From NCBI RefSeq assembly GCF_022968825.1, contig NZ_JALHKS010000005.1, positions 62,001 through 126,000 of the forward strand: a stretch of 64,000 nt of DNA. The letters run 5' to 3'. The stretch is from Chryseobacterium salipaludis (GTDB lineage: Bacteria; Bacteroidota; Bacteroidia; Flavobacteriales; Weeksellaceae). Below the pieces are notes generated by a model that worked only from the letters and a program-made list of their open reading frames with translations, was not told where the DNA came from and ran no database searches. Made by a program: the position numbers and the translations under genes. The number at the start of each line of letters is the position of its first letter. The first letter of the stretch is position 1. Shown here piece by piece: positions 27,352-36,295 of the stretch.

Positions 27352-27359
27352 CAAAGATA
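27352..27359 (-). promoter_or_regulatory. -7 promoter box for icmF
   Basis: The minus strand reads TATCTTTG, an exact TAnnTTTG, 21 nt upstream of the ATG at 27330. Confidence 0.5.
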
Positions 27360-27497
27360 CCATTTTTTGAAATTTTGGAAGAAAGAAAGCCTTTCCGGTA
27401 AAGAAAAGGCTTTAATTAGCTTCAACGATAGCAACTAAAATTCATTAGCCATAGCGATAAGAACCCTCCACGTAGCACAAACACTTATTTAAAAAAA

Positions 27498-27887
27498 TCA
27501 ACGTTTCGTTACAGACCAGCTTCCTGTCCAGTCGCCCATTTTCCAGGTACCGGTTTTTTGTGCCAGGTTTCCGTAAAGAATGAAACCTGAGTTGGGCGAG
27601 GGTGTGTTGTAAATAGCGCCGCCATCGCCTACTTTGACGTAAAACAAATCCGTGCTTCCGCCGGCGGTGCGGGTTACTTCCACATTGCCGCTTTTGAAAA
27701 CATTGAAAACGAGCGTTCCGGCACCATCACCGGTATACGTACCGGTCCATTTTCCCATATAAGGAGACTGATAGTTTTCCTGCGCCTGCTTTTCCTTTTC
27801 AAGGTCAAAGCGCGAACTTAGAAAATCGCAAGACCATAAGGCCCAACCTGTGAGCAGAAGAAGGTAAATTTTAAATAGTTTTTTCAA
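27498..27887 (-). CDS. lipoprotein, second of a tandem paralogous pair
   Basis: I do not recognise a named family. The 129-residue protein has a lipoprotein signal with lipobox ALWSC and one small beta-rich domain with YMGKWTGTYTGDGAGTLVF, SGFILYGNLAQKTGTWK and GDWTGSWSVTKR. The same blocks recur in the gene 18 nt upstream, so the pair is a tandem duplication and is probably cotranscribed. The domain may be a lipocalin-like or META-like barrel, but this is a guess from the W-rich sheet pattern. Confidence 0.78.
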   Translation of the reverse strand: MKKLFKIYLLLLTGWALWSCDFLSSRFDLEKEKQAQENYQSPYMGKWTGTYTGDGAGTLVFNVFKSGNVEVTRTAGGSTDLFYVKVGDGGAIYNTPSPNSGFILYGNLAQKTGTWKMGDWTGSWSVTKR

Positions 27888-27905
27888 AGCAGGGATCTGA
27901 TAAGA

Positions 27906-28289
27906 TTATTGTTTTTTCAGAGTCCAGGTGCCACTCCAGCTGTTGTATTGCCAGGTACCGGACAGCTGATGTAAATTGCCGTACAGCCGAAACCCGGATT
28001 GAAAGACGACCGATTGCAGTGAGCCATCATCCCAAACTCTACCGGAATAATCGGCGGTCTCGGTGAAACTGGCGTTGGTTCTGCTAATGGTCGCTGCACC
28101 GTTTTTTGAAATTTCAATGATGAGGGAGCCCGCCTCGTCCCCGCTATAGGTTCCTTTGTACACGCCTTGATAGGTTGAAACATAATTCTGTTCTTCTTTG
28201 CGCTCAAAATAGTTATCGAGCAGTCCTTCGCAGGAAATAAGCGTGGCGCAACAGGAAAGGAGAAGAAGGAAGAATAAGTTATGTTTCAT
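27906..28289 (-). CDS. lipoprotein, first of a tandem paralogous pair
   Basis: The 127-residue protein starts with a lipoprotein signal (lipobox TLISC). Its mature part aligns with its downstream neighbour: YQGVYKGTYSGDEAGSLII, SGFRLYGNLHQLSGTWQ and NSWSGTWTLKKQ. Overall identity is modest except for these blocks, so the duplication is not recent. A TATCTTCG box lies 18 nt upstream of the start. Function unknown; envelope location is inferred from the signal. Confidence 0.78.
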   Translation of the reverse strand: MKHNLFFLLLLSCCATLISCEGLLDNYFERKEEQNYVSTYQGVYKGTYSGDEAGSLIIEISKNGAATISRTNASFTETADYSGRVWDDGSLQSVVFQSGFRLYGNLHQLSGTWQYNSWSGTWTLKKQ

Positions 28290-28307
28290 GTATTTTGTAC
28301 TTGCAAC

Positions 28308-28315
28308 CGAAGATA
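28308..28315 (-). promoter_or_regulatory. -7 promoter box for the lipoprotein pair
   Basis: The minus strand reads TATCTTCG, matching TAnnTTYG, 18 nt upstream of the start at 28289. Confidence 0.4.
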
Positions 28316-28337
28316 AGAAGTTTCAGCGGTAAATGGT

Positions 28338-28345
28338 TACTTTTG
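28338..28345 (+). promoter_or_regulatory. -7 promoter box for the 28363 gene
   Basis: TACTTTTG matches TAnnTTTG and lies 17 nt before the ATG at 28363. It lies inside the longer possible reading frame, which argues against the upstream start at 28333. Confidence 0.45.
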
Positions 28346-28362
28346 CGCTAAATTCTGAAATT

Positions 28363-28695
28363 ATGCAGCGCGCACTTCTTTATACACTGGCCGGCACGGC
28401 ACTGAGTTTTTTGCTGAACTGGCTTTTTCTGGGCAGCCAGGGCTGGGAACTGCACTTATATTATGGCTTTGCGTTCGGCCTGGCTTGGGGAACAGCCTAT
28501 CTGCTGGACGATTTGAAATTTACTTTGCCGCAAAAACTGGGATATTCACTCCTGGCAATGGCCGCACTGCTGGGACTGGGCGCCCTTATTTTCAGTCTGG
28601 AGCTGGCCGTGCCATCAGTGATTAAATTCTCGATGGTGTTTGTGGTGTATTATCTGCTGGCGAGTTTCCGGCCGAGTAAGTCGATGCGGAGGTAG
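28363..28695 (+). CDS. small integral membrane protein of unknown function
   Basis: The 110-residue protein is very hydrophobic, with about four predicted membrane helices (LLYTLAGTALSFLLNWLFLG, LYYGFAFGLAWGTAYLL, LGYSLLAMAALLGLGALIF, and IKFSMVFVVYYLLASF) and a short basic tail (RPSKSMRR). I do not recognise a family. It is divergent from the lipoprotein pair and is followed by a long gene-free stretch. The start at 28363 is preferred because the promoter box overlaps the earlier one. Confidence 0.7.
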   Translation: MQRALLYTLAGTALSFLLNWLFLGSQGWELHLYYGFAFGLAWGTAYLLDDLKFTLPQKLGYSLLAMAALLGLGALIFSLELAVPSVIKFSMVFVVYYLLASFRPSKSMRR

Positions 28696-29274
28696 TGAGT
28701 GGTGGCGGAGTTTTTGAGTAATTGAATATTTGAGTGGTTGAGCGTTTGAGTATAGACTGCCTGCAAGCAGCATTCGACGGCTAACTATAATTTCAGAAAA
28801 TGAATATTTAAATTTTTCATAGCTGTATCAATACAAACCTCCAAGGCTTATTTGGTTAACATTTATTCCTTTTGAAACTGACAAGTTGTTCTCTAAGCGT
28901 CCGTTATTGGAACACGCAGCTAAACTTCCCTTATATCTAACCAGCCCATCATTCAAGCAGCTATCAATCACTTTCTACTCAATTACTCACGTCTCAATTA
29001 TTCATTATTCACTCACTTCACAACTAAACGAGCACCGCGATAGGGATTGCAGTGGAAATCCCGCAGGGCTGTCCGGAACGGCAGGCCGAGGAATTGCAAC
29101 GAAAAGCCCGGCCCGAAGCGCAGGGAAAGGCAGTGGACGGGATCGCCCCAAATAATCATCAAAAAAAACGGCTTGCTTTCATTCCGATTTAAAATAGTGG
29201 ATGACCACGCCTGCTGCGCAGAATCACTGCCGTACGCAATTGGAAATTATTTTCCATAAATTAAAAAAAATCCT
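28696..29274. other. gene-free stretch with dispersed repeat copy
   Basis: No credible gene is seen in about 580 bases. AT-rich runs built on TTGAGTAATTGA occur at 28705-28752 and, in inverted sense, at 28975-29018. One copy of the 67-bp dispersed repeat lies at 29043-29109, and a GC-rich tail reaches to about 29152. The short open frames here cover the repeat and look like noise. Confidence 0.5.
29043..29109 (+). repeat. 67-bp dispersed repeat, copy 1
   Basis: This copy is identical to the reverse complement of 48853-48919 except for one base. It has two similar half-sites (GATTGCAGTGGAAATCCC and GAATTGCAACGAAAAGCCC) around a hairpin (CTGTCCG-GAA-CGGCAG with one bulged T). Confidence 0.85.
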
Positions 29275-29282
29275 TACCTTTG
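29275..29282 (+). promoter_or_regulatory. -7 promoter box for rplM-rpsI-rpsB
   Basis: TACCTTTG matches TAnnTTTG exactly, 46 nt upstream of the preferred rplM GTG start. Confidence 0.55.
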
Positions 29283-29328
29283 CACACCCGTTTTGGGGAA
29301 AATTATGTTTAATCGTAAACGAAAAAGT

Positions 29329-29784
29329 GTGAATACATTAAGTTACAAAACCGTTTCAGCTAACAAAGCTACCGCTAATAAAGAATGGGTTGTGGTAGAC
29401 GCTGAAGGACAGCCTCTGGGCCGACTGGCTTCGAAGGTTGCAAAGATTTTGAGAGGTAAGCACAAGACGAACTTTACGCCGCATGCAGATTGTGGTGATA
29501 ACGTAATCGTGTTGAATGCTGGGAAAGTAACCCTTTCCGGAAACAAGTGGGCAGACAAGACGTACATCTGGCATACAGGATATCCTGGTGGTCAGAAGTC
29601 GATGACGGCGCTGGAGCTTCAGAAAAAAGACTCCCTGAAAGTGTTGGAAAAATCCGTAAAAGGAATGCTTCCAAAGAACAAGCTGGGAACGCAGCTGTTC
29701 AAAAACCTTTATCTGTATGAAGGGACTGAGCACAAGCACGAAGCACAGCAGCCAAAAGAAATTAATATTAACGAATTTAAATAA
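29329..29784 (+). CDS. rplM: 50S ribosomal protein L13
   Basis: L13 is an early-assembly protein of the large subunit. The GTG start at 29329 gives [20 protein letters not shown] and 151 residues, the usual flavobacterial form. Blocks [45 protein letters not shown] and [12 protein letters not shown] are intact. An in-frame ATG at 29305 would add 8 residues (MFNRKRKS) and has a GGGG 6 nt upstream, so it cannot be excluded. rpsI follows by 5 nt. Confidence 0.95.
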   Translation: MNTLSYKTVSANKATANKEWVVVDAEGQPLGRLASKVAKILRGKHKTNFTPHADCGDNVIVLNAGKVTLSGNKWADKTYIWHTGYPGGQKSMTALELQKKDSLKVLEKSVKGMLPKNKLGTQLFKNLYLYEGTEHKHEAQQPKEININEFK

Positions 29785-29789
29785 TTCCT

Positions 29790-30176
29790 ATGTCCATAGT
29801 TCATAAAATCGGAAGAAGAAAAACCTCTGTTGCCAGAGTGTATGTGCGTCCGGGTTCCGGCAACATCACCATCAACGGGAAAGATGCGAAGGAGTACTTC
29901 GGGACAGATGTACTGGTGTACAAAGTAAACCAGCCTTTCCTGCTTACGGAAACTGCCGGGCAGTATGACGTAACAGTAAACGTTTTCGGTGGCGGTATTA
30001 CCGGTCAGGCAGAAGCGATCCGCTTGGGGATTTCCCGCGCAATGTGCGAAATCAACGAAGAGTTCCGCGGCATGCTGAAGCCACACGGACTTCTTACCAG
30101 AGATGCCAGAATGGTAGAGCGTAAGAAACCAGGCCAGAAGAAAGCAAGAAAGAGATTCCAGTTCTCGAAACGTTAA
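29790..30176 (+). CDS. rpsI: 30S ribosomal protein S9
   Basis: S9 contacts the P-site tRNA with its basic C-terminal tail. The 128-residue protein begins [19 protein letters not shown], contains [20 protein letters not shown] and [20 protein letters not shown], and ends in the canonical RFQFSKR tail. It forms an operon with rplM. A 198-bp spacer with inverted runs built on GCTTTTGGC separates it from rpsB. Confidence 0.97.
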   Translation: MSIVHKIGRRKTSVARVYVRPGSGNITINGKDAKEYFGTDVLVYKVNQPFLLTETAGQYDVTVNVFGGGITGQAEAIRLGISRAMCEINEEFRGMLKPHGLLTRDARMVERKKPGQKKARKRFQFSKR

Positions 30177-30374
30177 TCGGCGAATGGCTATTGGCTTATG
30201 GCTTTTAGCTTTTCTTAGGAAATTCAATTTAACTAACCGCTGGACGCTGATTGCCAAAAGCAAGAAGCCAAAAGCAACCTATGCCCCGTTTAGTTTAGCA
30301 CCCAAACTCTTCTCCCATCTAAAGACGAGTTGATTGCGAAAAAGCGGAACGTAAACTAAAAACAAAAAAGCGAC

Positions 30375-31139
30375 ATGGCAAAAGCAAATGTTAAAGACCT
30401 TTTAGAGGCAGGCGTACACTTCGGTCACATGACCCGCAAGTGGAACCCGAACATGGCTCCATACATTTTTATGGAGAAAAACGGTATTCACATTATCGAC
30501 TTACATAAAACAGCAGTGAAACTGGACGAAGCTTGCTCCGCTCTGGAAAAAATCACTTCTGCCGGCAAAAAAGTTCTTTTCGTAGCTACCAAAAAGCAGG
30601 CGAAAGAAGTAGTGGCTAAGCACGCTGCGGAACTAAATATGCCTTATATTACTGAAAGATGGCCGGGCGGTATGCTGACGAACTTCGTTACCATCCGTAA
30701 GGCTGTGAAGAAGATGAACCACATCGATAAAATGAAGAAAGACGGAACTTTCGAAACTTTATCGAAAAAAGAAAGACTTCAGGTAGACCGCCAGCGTGCA
30801 AACCTGGAGAAAAACTTAGGTTCCATCGCTGACATGGTTCGTCTTCCTTCTGCGATTTTCGTAGTAGACATCATGCGTGAACACATCGCCGTAACTGAAG
30901 CTAAGAAACTGGGAATCCCTGTATTCGCTATCGTGGATACGAACTCTGACCCACGCAAAGTGGATTATGTGATCCCAGGAAACGACGATGCTTCCAAGTC
31001 TATCGACATGCTGCTGAGCGTAGTTTCTGACTCAATCAAAGAAGGCCTTTCTCAAAGAAAAGCTGAAAAAGAAAGATCTAAAGAAGAAGGTGAAAAAGTA
31101 TCTGCCGATGCAGATGCAGATTTCAACACTGAAGCATAA
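30375..31139 (+). CDS. rpsB: 30S ribosomal protein S2
   Basis: S2 binds the small-subunit body and the S1 region. The 254-residue protein has the start DLLEAGVHFGHMTRKWNPNM, the blocks FVATKKQAKEVV and ITERWPGGMLTNF, and PVFAIVDTNSDPRKVDYVIP. A charged tail follows (KAEKERSKEEGEKVSADADA). A strong terminator lies 22 nt past the stop and the next gene is on the other strand, so tsf (EF-Ts), commonly next to rpsB, is not here. Confidence 0.97.
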   Translation: MAKANVKDLLEAGVHFGHMTRKWNPNMAPYIFMEKNGIHIIDLHKTAVKLDEACSALEKITSAGKKVLFVATKKQAKEVVAKHAAELNMPYITERWPGGMLTNFVTIRKAVKKMNHIDKMKKDGTFETLSKKERLQVDRQRANLEKNLGSIADMVRLPSAIFVVDIMREHIAVTEAKKLGIPVFAIVDTNSDPRKVDYVIPGNDDASKSIDMLLSVVSDSIKEGLSQRKAEKERSKEEGEKVSADADADFNTEA

Positions 31140-31161
31140 GAAATTTCTTATCATACACAGA

Positions 31162-31188
31162 AGACCCGAAGTGATTCGGGTCTTTTTG
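31162..31188 (+). terminator. terminator after rpsB
   Basis: A perfect 9-bp stem (AGACCCGAA / TTCGGGTCT) with a 4-nt loop leads into five T residues. Confidence 0.88.
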
Positions 31189-31357
31189 TTTTCAATACGC
31201 TTGCGACTGGACTTGATTTTAAGTTGGAAAAGCGCAGTGTAATTACGCAGAAACTTTAAGCTTTGTAATACGAAAGCCGGAAACTTTCACTGCAAAGCAT
31301 GCCACTGTTTTATTAAAATAAGAAAAGCCAACCATTACAGTTCGCCTTTAATCTTTA

Positions 31358-32035
31358 TTAATGTATTCGGAATTTAATGTATGTAATCGTCTTCCCTTTT
31401 GCTTCAAATAAACCTTCATAATAGGTTTTAATTTCGCGCAGCAAAGGCGTATCCGGATCATACTCAGGTGCACCGTATATGTCATGATGCGCGGAGATGA
31501 TTTCCTGACCCATTCCCTGCAACAATCCAAGGGTGTATCCATGCAAAAATTCGGAATCGGTTTTCAGATGCACAATGCCTTCCGGTTTCAGAATTTTTTT
31601 ATATCGCTCCAGAAAATCAGGATGGGTTAAGCGGTGTTTCGTACGGCGGTATTTGATTTGCGGGTCCGGGAAAGTGATCCAGATTTCATCCACCTCACCC
31701 GCGGCAAAAAAGCGGTCAATCAGCTCAATCTGGGTCCGGAGGAACGCAACATTATGCAGGCCGGTTTCAATGGCTTCTTTGGCACCAAACCAAAAGCGCG
31801 CGCCCTTGATGTCCACACCGATGAAATTCTTTTCCGGAAAAGCTTTGGCCAGACCAACCGAATATTCTCCTTTTCCGCAACCCAGTTCCAGCACAATAGG
31901 ATGGTTGTTTTTAAAAACCCCATCACGCCATTTGCCTTTCAGATGAAATTCTTGCAGCGCTTCTTCACGCGTTGGCTGAAACACATTGGGAAGCGTTTTA
32001 TTTTCGGCGAAACGCGCCAGTTTATTTTTACCCAT
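31358..32035 (-). CDS. trmB: tRNA (guanine-N7-)-methyltransferase
   Basis: TrmB methylates N7 of G46 in the variable loop of tRNAs. The 225-residue protein has the SAM-binding motif IVLELGCGKGEYSVGLAK, the second block IGVDIKGARFWFGAKEA, and the TrmB signature ITFPDPQIKYRRTKHRLTHP. Length is normal. It is transcribed away from the next upstream gene group and lies alone. The gap to rpsB (about 170 nt after the terminator) holds nothing recognisable. Confidence 0.94.
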   Translation of the reverse strand: MGKNKLARFAENKTLPNVFQPTREEALQEFHLKGKWRDGVFKNNHPIVLELGCGKGEYSVGLAKAFPEKNFIGVDIKGARFWFGAKEAIETGLHNVAFLRTQIELIDRFFAAGEVDEIWITFPDPQIKYRRTKHRLTHPDFLERYKKILKPEGIVHLKTDSEFLHGYTLGLLQGMGQEIISAHHDIYGAPEYDPDTPLLREIKTYYEGLFEAKGKTITYIKFRIH

Positions 32036-32181
32036 ACAGAAGAAAGTTGTTGATAATATTTTAAGATTGTAACATTATTTAGATTTAACCTCAAAAGCGA
32101 CAAATTTCCGCTTAATGGCTATATCTTATTAGTCAAAGGTTGGCAAATATAAAGTTTTCCGTGTTATTGTAATGAGAACAT

Positions 32182-32973
32182 TTATTTTGGCTCCTGCATC
32201 AGGCTGGAATTCCGCAATCTGCGCTGGTAAATCGGCAGATATTTTTCCATAATGGGGCCGGCCAGTTCATAGTTGCCGGAAGTGAGTGCGGGTGATAAAT
32301 TCTCAGAGGTGTACACGAACTGCAGAAAATTATCAATTAAATTTTCCGGGATTTTGAGTGAAGTGAAATACGGCACACCGTAATACTTTTTAATATTTTC
32401 GATCGTCGTGGTCATCTGTTCGTATTGGCGGGCGCGCTCTTTCTTCTTCCGTTCACCAGAAATCATGTCATAAATGCTTTCCAGGTTAAAAGTGAGCCCG
32501 CCGCCGGAGAAGCCGGCTACCGGCAGTTCGGGCGGCAAACCATTTCCTTTGGGTTCCGGCAGACCGATCTTCTTTTGCAAAGCCATTTTCTTTTCACCGC
32601 TTTTAAGCTGGCTCACGTCCTGACGCAAATTGCCGGTGGGCTTAAATTTACTGATGACTACTTCCTGAATATCGTAATACGCTACTTTCAGTTCAATAAT
32701 ATTATTGGGGTTCTGCAATTGCTCAGCGGTTACCTGCACATCGCGGCGGTCCGTCACAATAGAAGTGAACCGGATAATATCTCCCGGTTTTGCAGGAATT
32801 TTAAAGGTTCCGAAATAATCTGTATATACGGTTTTATGCGACGTGATGTTGGTTACATACACCTGATTAAGATAATACACGGATTTATCGCGCAGTATTA
32901 TTTCACCGGAGAAAAACTGCGCTTTTAAAAAGTGTGTCAGCAGGAAAGCCAGCAGCAAAAGTGATCTTTTCAT
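32182..32973 (-). CDS. secreted CarboxypepD_reg-like domain protein
   Basis: The 263-residue protein has a signal peptide (MKRSLLLLAFLLTHFLKAQ). A CarboxypepD_reg-like beta-sandwich follows, with GEIILRDKSVYYLNQVYVTN, GTFKIPAKPGDIIRFTSI and IIELKVAYYDIQEVVIS. This is the N-terminal extension common in Bacteroidota surface proteins, here without a TonB-dependent receptor attached. The C-terminal half is alpha-rich and unassigned. It probably acts in the periplasm or at the outer membrane. Confidence 0.78.
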   Translation of the reverse strand: MKRSLLLLAFLLTHFLKAQFFSGEIILRDKSVYYLNQVYVTNITSHKTVYTDYFGTFKIPAKPGDIIRFTSIVTDRRDVQVTAEQLQNPNNIIELKVAYYDIQEVVISKFKPTGNLRQDVSQLKSGEKKMALQKKIGLPEPKGNGLPPELPVAGFSGGGLTFNLESIYDMISGERKKKERARQYEQMTTTIENIKKYYGVPYFTSLKIPENLIDNFLQFVYTSENLSPALTSGNYELAGPIMEKYLPIYQRRLRNSSLMQEPK

Positions 32974-33083
32974 AGAGTCTGCAAAATACTTCTTTTTTCA
33001 GGGAAACAGATAGATCTGTGCCGCGGCTAAAGGTTAAACTTTGGTTAAAATATGCGGCAGTTTATTAAGCGACAAAAGGATAT

Positions 33084-33114
33084 AAAAAAATCCCCGATCA
33101 TTTGACCGGGGATT
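33084..33114 (-). terminator. terminator after the metalloprotease gene
   Basis: On the minus strand an 8-bp stem (AATCCCCG / CGGGGATT) with a 10-nt loop is followed by seven T residues, 24 nt past the stop codon. Confidence 0.88.
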
Positions 33115-33137
33115 CGCTTAGTTTAGTAATCAAAGTG

Positions 33138-36071
33138 TTATTTTTTGATAAACTTCACTTTGGCAGTTTCACCGTTATTGTCTACGGAGATGATATAAAC
33201 ACCTTTCTGCAATTTGGATACCTGTACTTTGTTATCTGCAACATTACCTTTGGCAACTGCCTGTCCGGCCATGTTATAGATGGTATAGGTAGCTCTGTCA
33301 GAAACTTTGGTTACATTCAGCACATCCACTGCAGGGTTCGGATATACAGAAATTCCACTGTTTTTCACTTGGTCATTTACACCAAGCGTAGAGGAAATCA
33401 TCACAGCGTAATCTTCTACTTCGCCGTAGCTAAATGTTCCGCAAGGGTTGGTCTGTGCTGCATTAAATCGCAGTGCTACGCGCATACCCAGTGGTTTATC
33501 GCCGGTGTACGCATCTTCCGGAACTGTGAATGTCGCTGTTACAGGAGTTTCTTTATTTGCCGTAGTTGACATAACTAACTCATTTGCTTCATAAATTCCG
33601 TTTCTGTTAAAGTCAATCCACGCAGTTACTCCCTCGTTATATTGAGTGCTTGTCCAAGCTTTAGTTACCGTAATTGTATTTTCGGTGGTTCCTTTAGCAA
33701 GCATCATAACCTTATTGGTATCACCTGAATAATCAGTATATGTAGTAGCACCCGTCTCACCACTGTCGCCGCCGGCTGCACCCTGTGCTGTGATCTGAAC
33801 CCGTTTAATAAATTCGTCTTTGGCACTGCCGGAAACAAGTGTACAATACTCCAGACCTTTGGTAGTAAACTCAAGTGAAGCATAGGCACCTACGGTTCCG
33901 GTACAAACAGCTGCTACTTCTACTACATAAGCGGTACCTTCTTCCAGGTTTTCCAGCGTGTAGGTAGTTGCAGACAGGTCTACTTCAGTCCAGGAAGATT
34001 CAGAAGCCTTCTTGTATCTCAGTTTATAAGTAGCATCCAGAACCGGATCCCATACCACTACAGCAGACTCAATTTGTACCGTTGTAGCCGTTAAGCCAAC
34101 CGGTGCAGATCCATCGCAGGAAACGATTTTGGAAACGATAACCGGAGCTACAGCATAAAATACGTTGCCGATCGCAGATACCCGCAATTTCAACTGTGTA
34201 TCAGCAGCAAATGTAGAAAAATCTACATCTTCCGTGCCATCATTTGGTGTTGATGCTTTCAGTACTGTCCAGGTAGCCCCTTCATCGGTGGTATAATCAA
34301 TTTTTACGTTTTGCACATTAAACGGTGCCTGATCTGTTCCTACCACATTCCAGTTAACAGCGCTTGGAGCATTATTGTAAACTTTGGTATTGGTCACCTT
34401 AAACGGATCACTGTTCACCACGGTTACTTTTTGCAACGCCTGCTGGGTCTGCTGTTGTTTTGGATCTGCATTGTTATCACGAACGGTAATCCGGAACGTA
34501 GATGTTCTTGCTACAGAAGAAACCGCTTCCCAGTTGGCAGGATCTGAAAGTTTCCCGGCCAGCACACTGGAGAGTCGCGGGAAGTATCTTGTCGGACTGT
34601 TAGATGGCATCATCGAGCGGAAACTGGCGCCACTGGTCGTGTTCCCTAAGTTTGCTTTCGAAATGGTAACGGAGGCATTATCCACCTGCTCCCAGTTATA
34701 AGTTAAGGCATCATTTTCCGCGTCGGTGACCTGCGCAGTCAGCACAAAGGCCGTTCCCTTAGGAATAGAAACATCCAGCATGGGTGTGATTTCCGGTGGT
34801 GTATTGGCAACCGCTGTTTCAATATCACAGGTTTTGCTGTTCAGATTATTCTGCACCTGGATAATGGAGTTGATATGGAAATATCCATCGGAGTGTGGCT
34901 GTACATCGGTTGCGCCGGTAATTCCTGCATACGACATGACAGTAGACCCTGAACCCGGTTCCACATTTTGACCTGTACCTTCCAGGCTCATGGAGAATGT
35001 GTGATTTGCACCCAGCTGGTGACCGATTTCGTGTGCTACATAATCGATATCGAAGTTATCGCCCATCGGGATACCGTCGGCCGGTGAAGTAAAGGCTGAT
35101 CCTTTTGCCTTGCTGCTGCTGGTTACCGGGTCTACACAAACACAACCGATACAGCCCGCATTTCCACCGCCGCCGGTGGCACCAAACAAGTGCCCAATAT
35201 CATAAGCGGCACTTCCAATGGTGTTGGTCAGGTTACGCTGAAGTTCGAGATTCCAGCTGCCACCCGCGCCGGAGGAAGCAGGTGAGTAAGGATCACTAGC
35301 CGGATCTGTGTAGATAAGCTGCGGGAAATCCTGCAAAATCAAATGTAAAGCAAAATCTTTTTCGAAAACGCCGTTACAGCGAGTAAGCGTTGCGTTAATC
35401 TGTGTCATAGCTCCTTCAACCCCGCCGAAATACTGCGTATATTCACCGGTTACCGACATGGCCAGCCGCATGGTGCGGTACTTCTGGTCTGAGCTTTTGT
35501 TTACATCCAGATTGTTTTTCCCGAAGGACTGCCCGGACATATACATTTTATCAATCTGCTGTTTGGTCAGCGGCGCTTCTGAAGTGGAGCAAACGAACGC
35601 CTTATCTGCTTCAGACTTATTGGTTTTAGGATGAACACCATACACCGTCTTGTTGTGATCCTGTGGTTCGATAAACTCATAGGCACCATTGCGGAACATC
35701 ATCGACTGGAAATCATTTGGTGCCACACTGAAGCGCACAGAGGCGGTGGGATCATCAATACCCACACCTACATACGAGCCCAGCTGATAGCGGTCTGCCA
35801 GTGATTTCACCACCACCGGTGCGCTGTACACTGCAAACCGCTCTACCTTGCCATCCAGCGTCGGAAGTGAGATTTCAACGGCCTTGGCATTACGGCCGGT
35901 AGGCTCTGCCTTGGCCAGGTCTGCACGAAGTTTCTGCAAGTCCAGAGTGTAGAATTTCTTCACATTGGAGGTCGCGCGGATTCTCTCTCCGTGCATCTGC
36001 GTAGGGCTCCACTGCGCGAGCGCTGCGGTACCCATACTGAGCAGGAGTAAAGAAGTAAAAATTTTCTTCAT
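33138..36071 (-). CDS. secreted reprolysin-type metalloprotease with T9SS sorting domain
   Basis: The 977-residue protein has a signal peptide (MKKIFTSLLLLSMGTAALAQ) and a pro-region of about 180 residues. A metzincin catalytic domain follows with the zinc motif HEIGHQLGANH at about 347-357 and the Met-turn in GSTVMSYAGI. After a linker comes a fibronectin type III domain (about 660-750), then a GEVED domain (ending CGTFSYGEVEDYAV). The C-terminal type IX secretion sorting domain (about 905-977) includes GISVYPNPAVDVLNV and KGVYIISVDNNG. It should be exported by T9SS and released or attached at the surface. It has a full promoter and its own terminator. Confidence 0.93.
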   Translation of the reverse strand: MKKIFTSLLLLSMGTAALAQWSPTQMHGERIRATSNVKKFYTLDLQKLRADLAKAEPTGRNAKAVEISLPTLDGKVERFAVYSAPVVVKSLADRYQLGSYVGVGIDDPTASVRFSVAPNDFQSMMFRNGAYEFIEPQDHNKTVYGVHPKTNKSEADKAFVCSTSEAPLTKQQIDKMYMSGQSFGKNNLDVNKSSDQKYRTMRLAMSVTGEYTQYFGGVEGAMTQINATLTRCNGVFEKDFALHLILQDFPQLIYTDPASDPYSPASSGAGGSWNLELQRNLTNTIGSAAYDIGHLFGATGGGGNAGCIGCVCVDPVTSSSKAKGSAFTSPADGIPMGDNFDIDYVAHEIGHQLGANHTFSMSLEGTGQNVEPGSGSTVMSYAGITGATDVQPHSDGYFHINSIIQVQNNLNSKTCDIETAVANTPPEITPMLDVSIPKGTAFVLTAQVTDAENDALTYNWEQVDNASVTISKANLGNTTSGASFRSMMPSNSPTRYFPRLSSVLAGKLSDPANWEAVSSVARTSTFRITVRDNNADPKQQQTQQALQKVTVVNSDPFKVTNTKVYNNAPSAVNWNVVGTDQAPFNVQNVKIDYTTDEGATWTVLKASTPNDGTEDVDFSTFAADTQLKLRVSAIGNVFYAVAPVIVSKIVSCDGSAPVGLTATTVQIESAVVVWDPVLDATYKLRYKKASESSWTEVDLSATTYTLENLEEGTAYVVEVAAVCTGTVGAYASLEFTTKGLEYCTLVSGSAKDEFIKRVQITAQGAAGGDSGETGATTYTDYSGDTNKVMMLAKGTTENTITVTKAWTSTQYNEGVTAWIDFNRNGIYEANELVMSTTANKETPVTATFTVPEDAYTGDKPLGMRVALRFNAAQTNPCGTFSYGEVEDYAVMISSTLGVNDQVKNSGISVYPNPAVDVLNVTKVSDRATYTIYNMAGQAVAKGNVADNKVQVSKLQKGVYIISVDNNGETAKVKFIKK

Positions 36072-36094
36072 AATAATTTTGGATTAATATTACT

Positions 36095-36125
36095 CAAATG
36101 TAAATTTTTTTTGTCATCCCCCAAA
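36095..36125 (-). promoter_or_regulatory. complete -33/-7 promoter for the metalloprotease gene
   Basis: On the minus strand TTTG (36125-36122), a 19-nt spacer and TACATTTG (36102-36095) match the Bacteroidota consensus exactly, 23 nt upstream of the start codon. Confidence 0.75.
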
Positions 36126-36126
36126 A

Positions 36127-36160
36127 TAAAAAAGACAAATCCGAAGAAGATTTGTCTTTT
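36127..36160 (-). terminator. terminator after the DUF6048 gene
   Basis: A perfect 12-bp stem (AAAAGACAAATC / GATTTGTCTTTT) with a 7-nt loop, followed on the minus strand by a T run, lies 135 nt beyond the DUF6048 stop and directly upstream of the metalloprotease -33 box. Confidence 0.7.
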
Positions 36161-36295
36161 AATTTACATTTAATGGAAATAAATACTGCTTATAATTCTG
36201 ATTAAAAAGCATATAACACCCGATTATATAATGCCGTGTATTTTATTAACTTTTAATTTTATAATTTTTGCTGTTTTAATGAGAGTTCTTTTACT

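Noticed and set aside
28975-29152. tRNA-like GC-rich segment before rplM
   Set aside because: No acceptor stem pairing, anticodon loop or T-loop consensus could be drawn; it is the dispersed repeat and its tail.
28886-29259. Two overlapping plus-strand open frames in the rplM upstream gap
   Set aside because: They run across the 67-bp dispersed repeat, have skewed composition and match nothing known.
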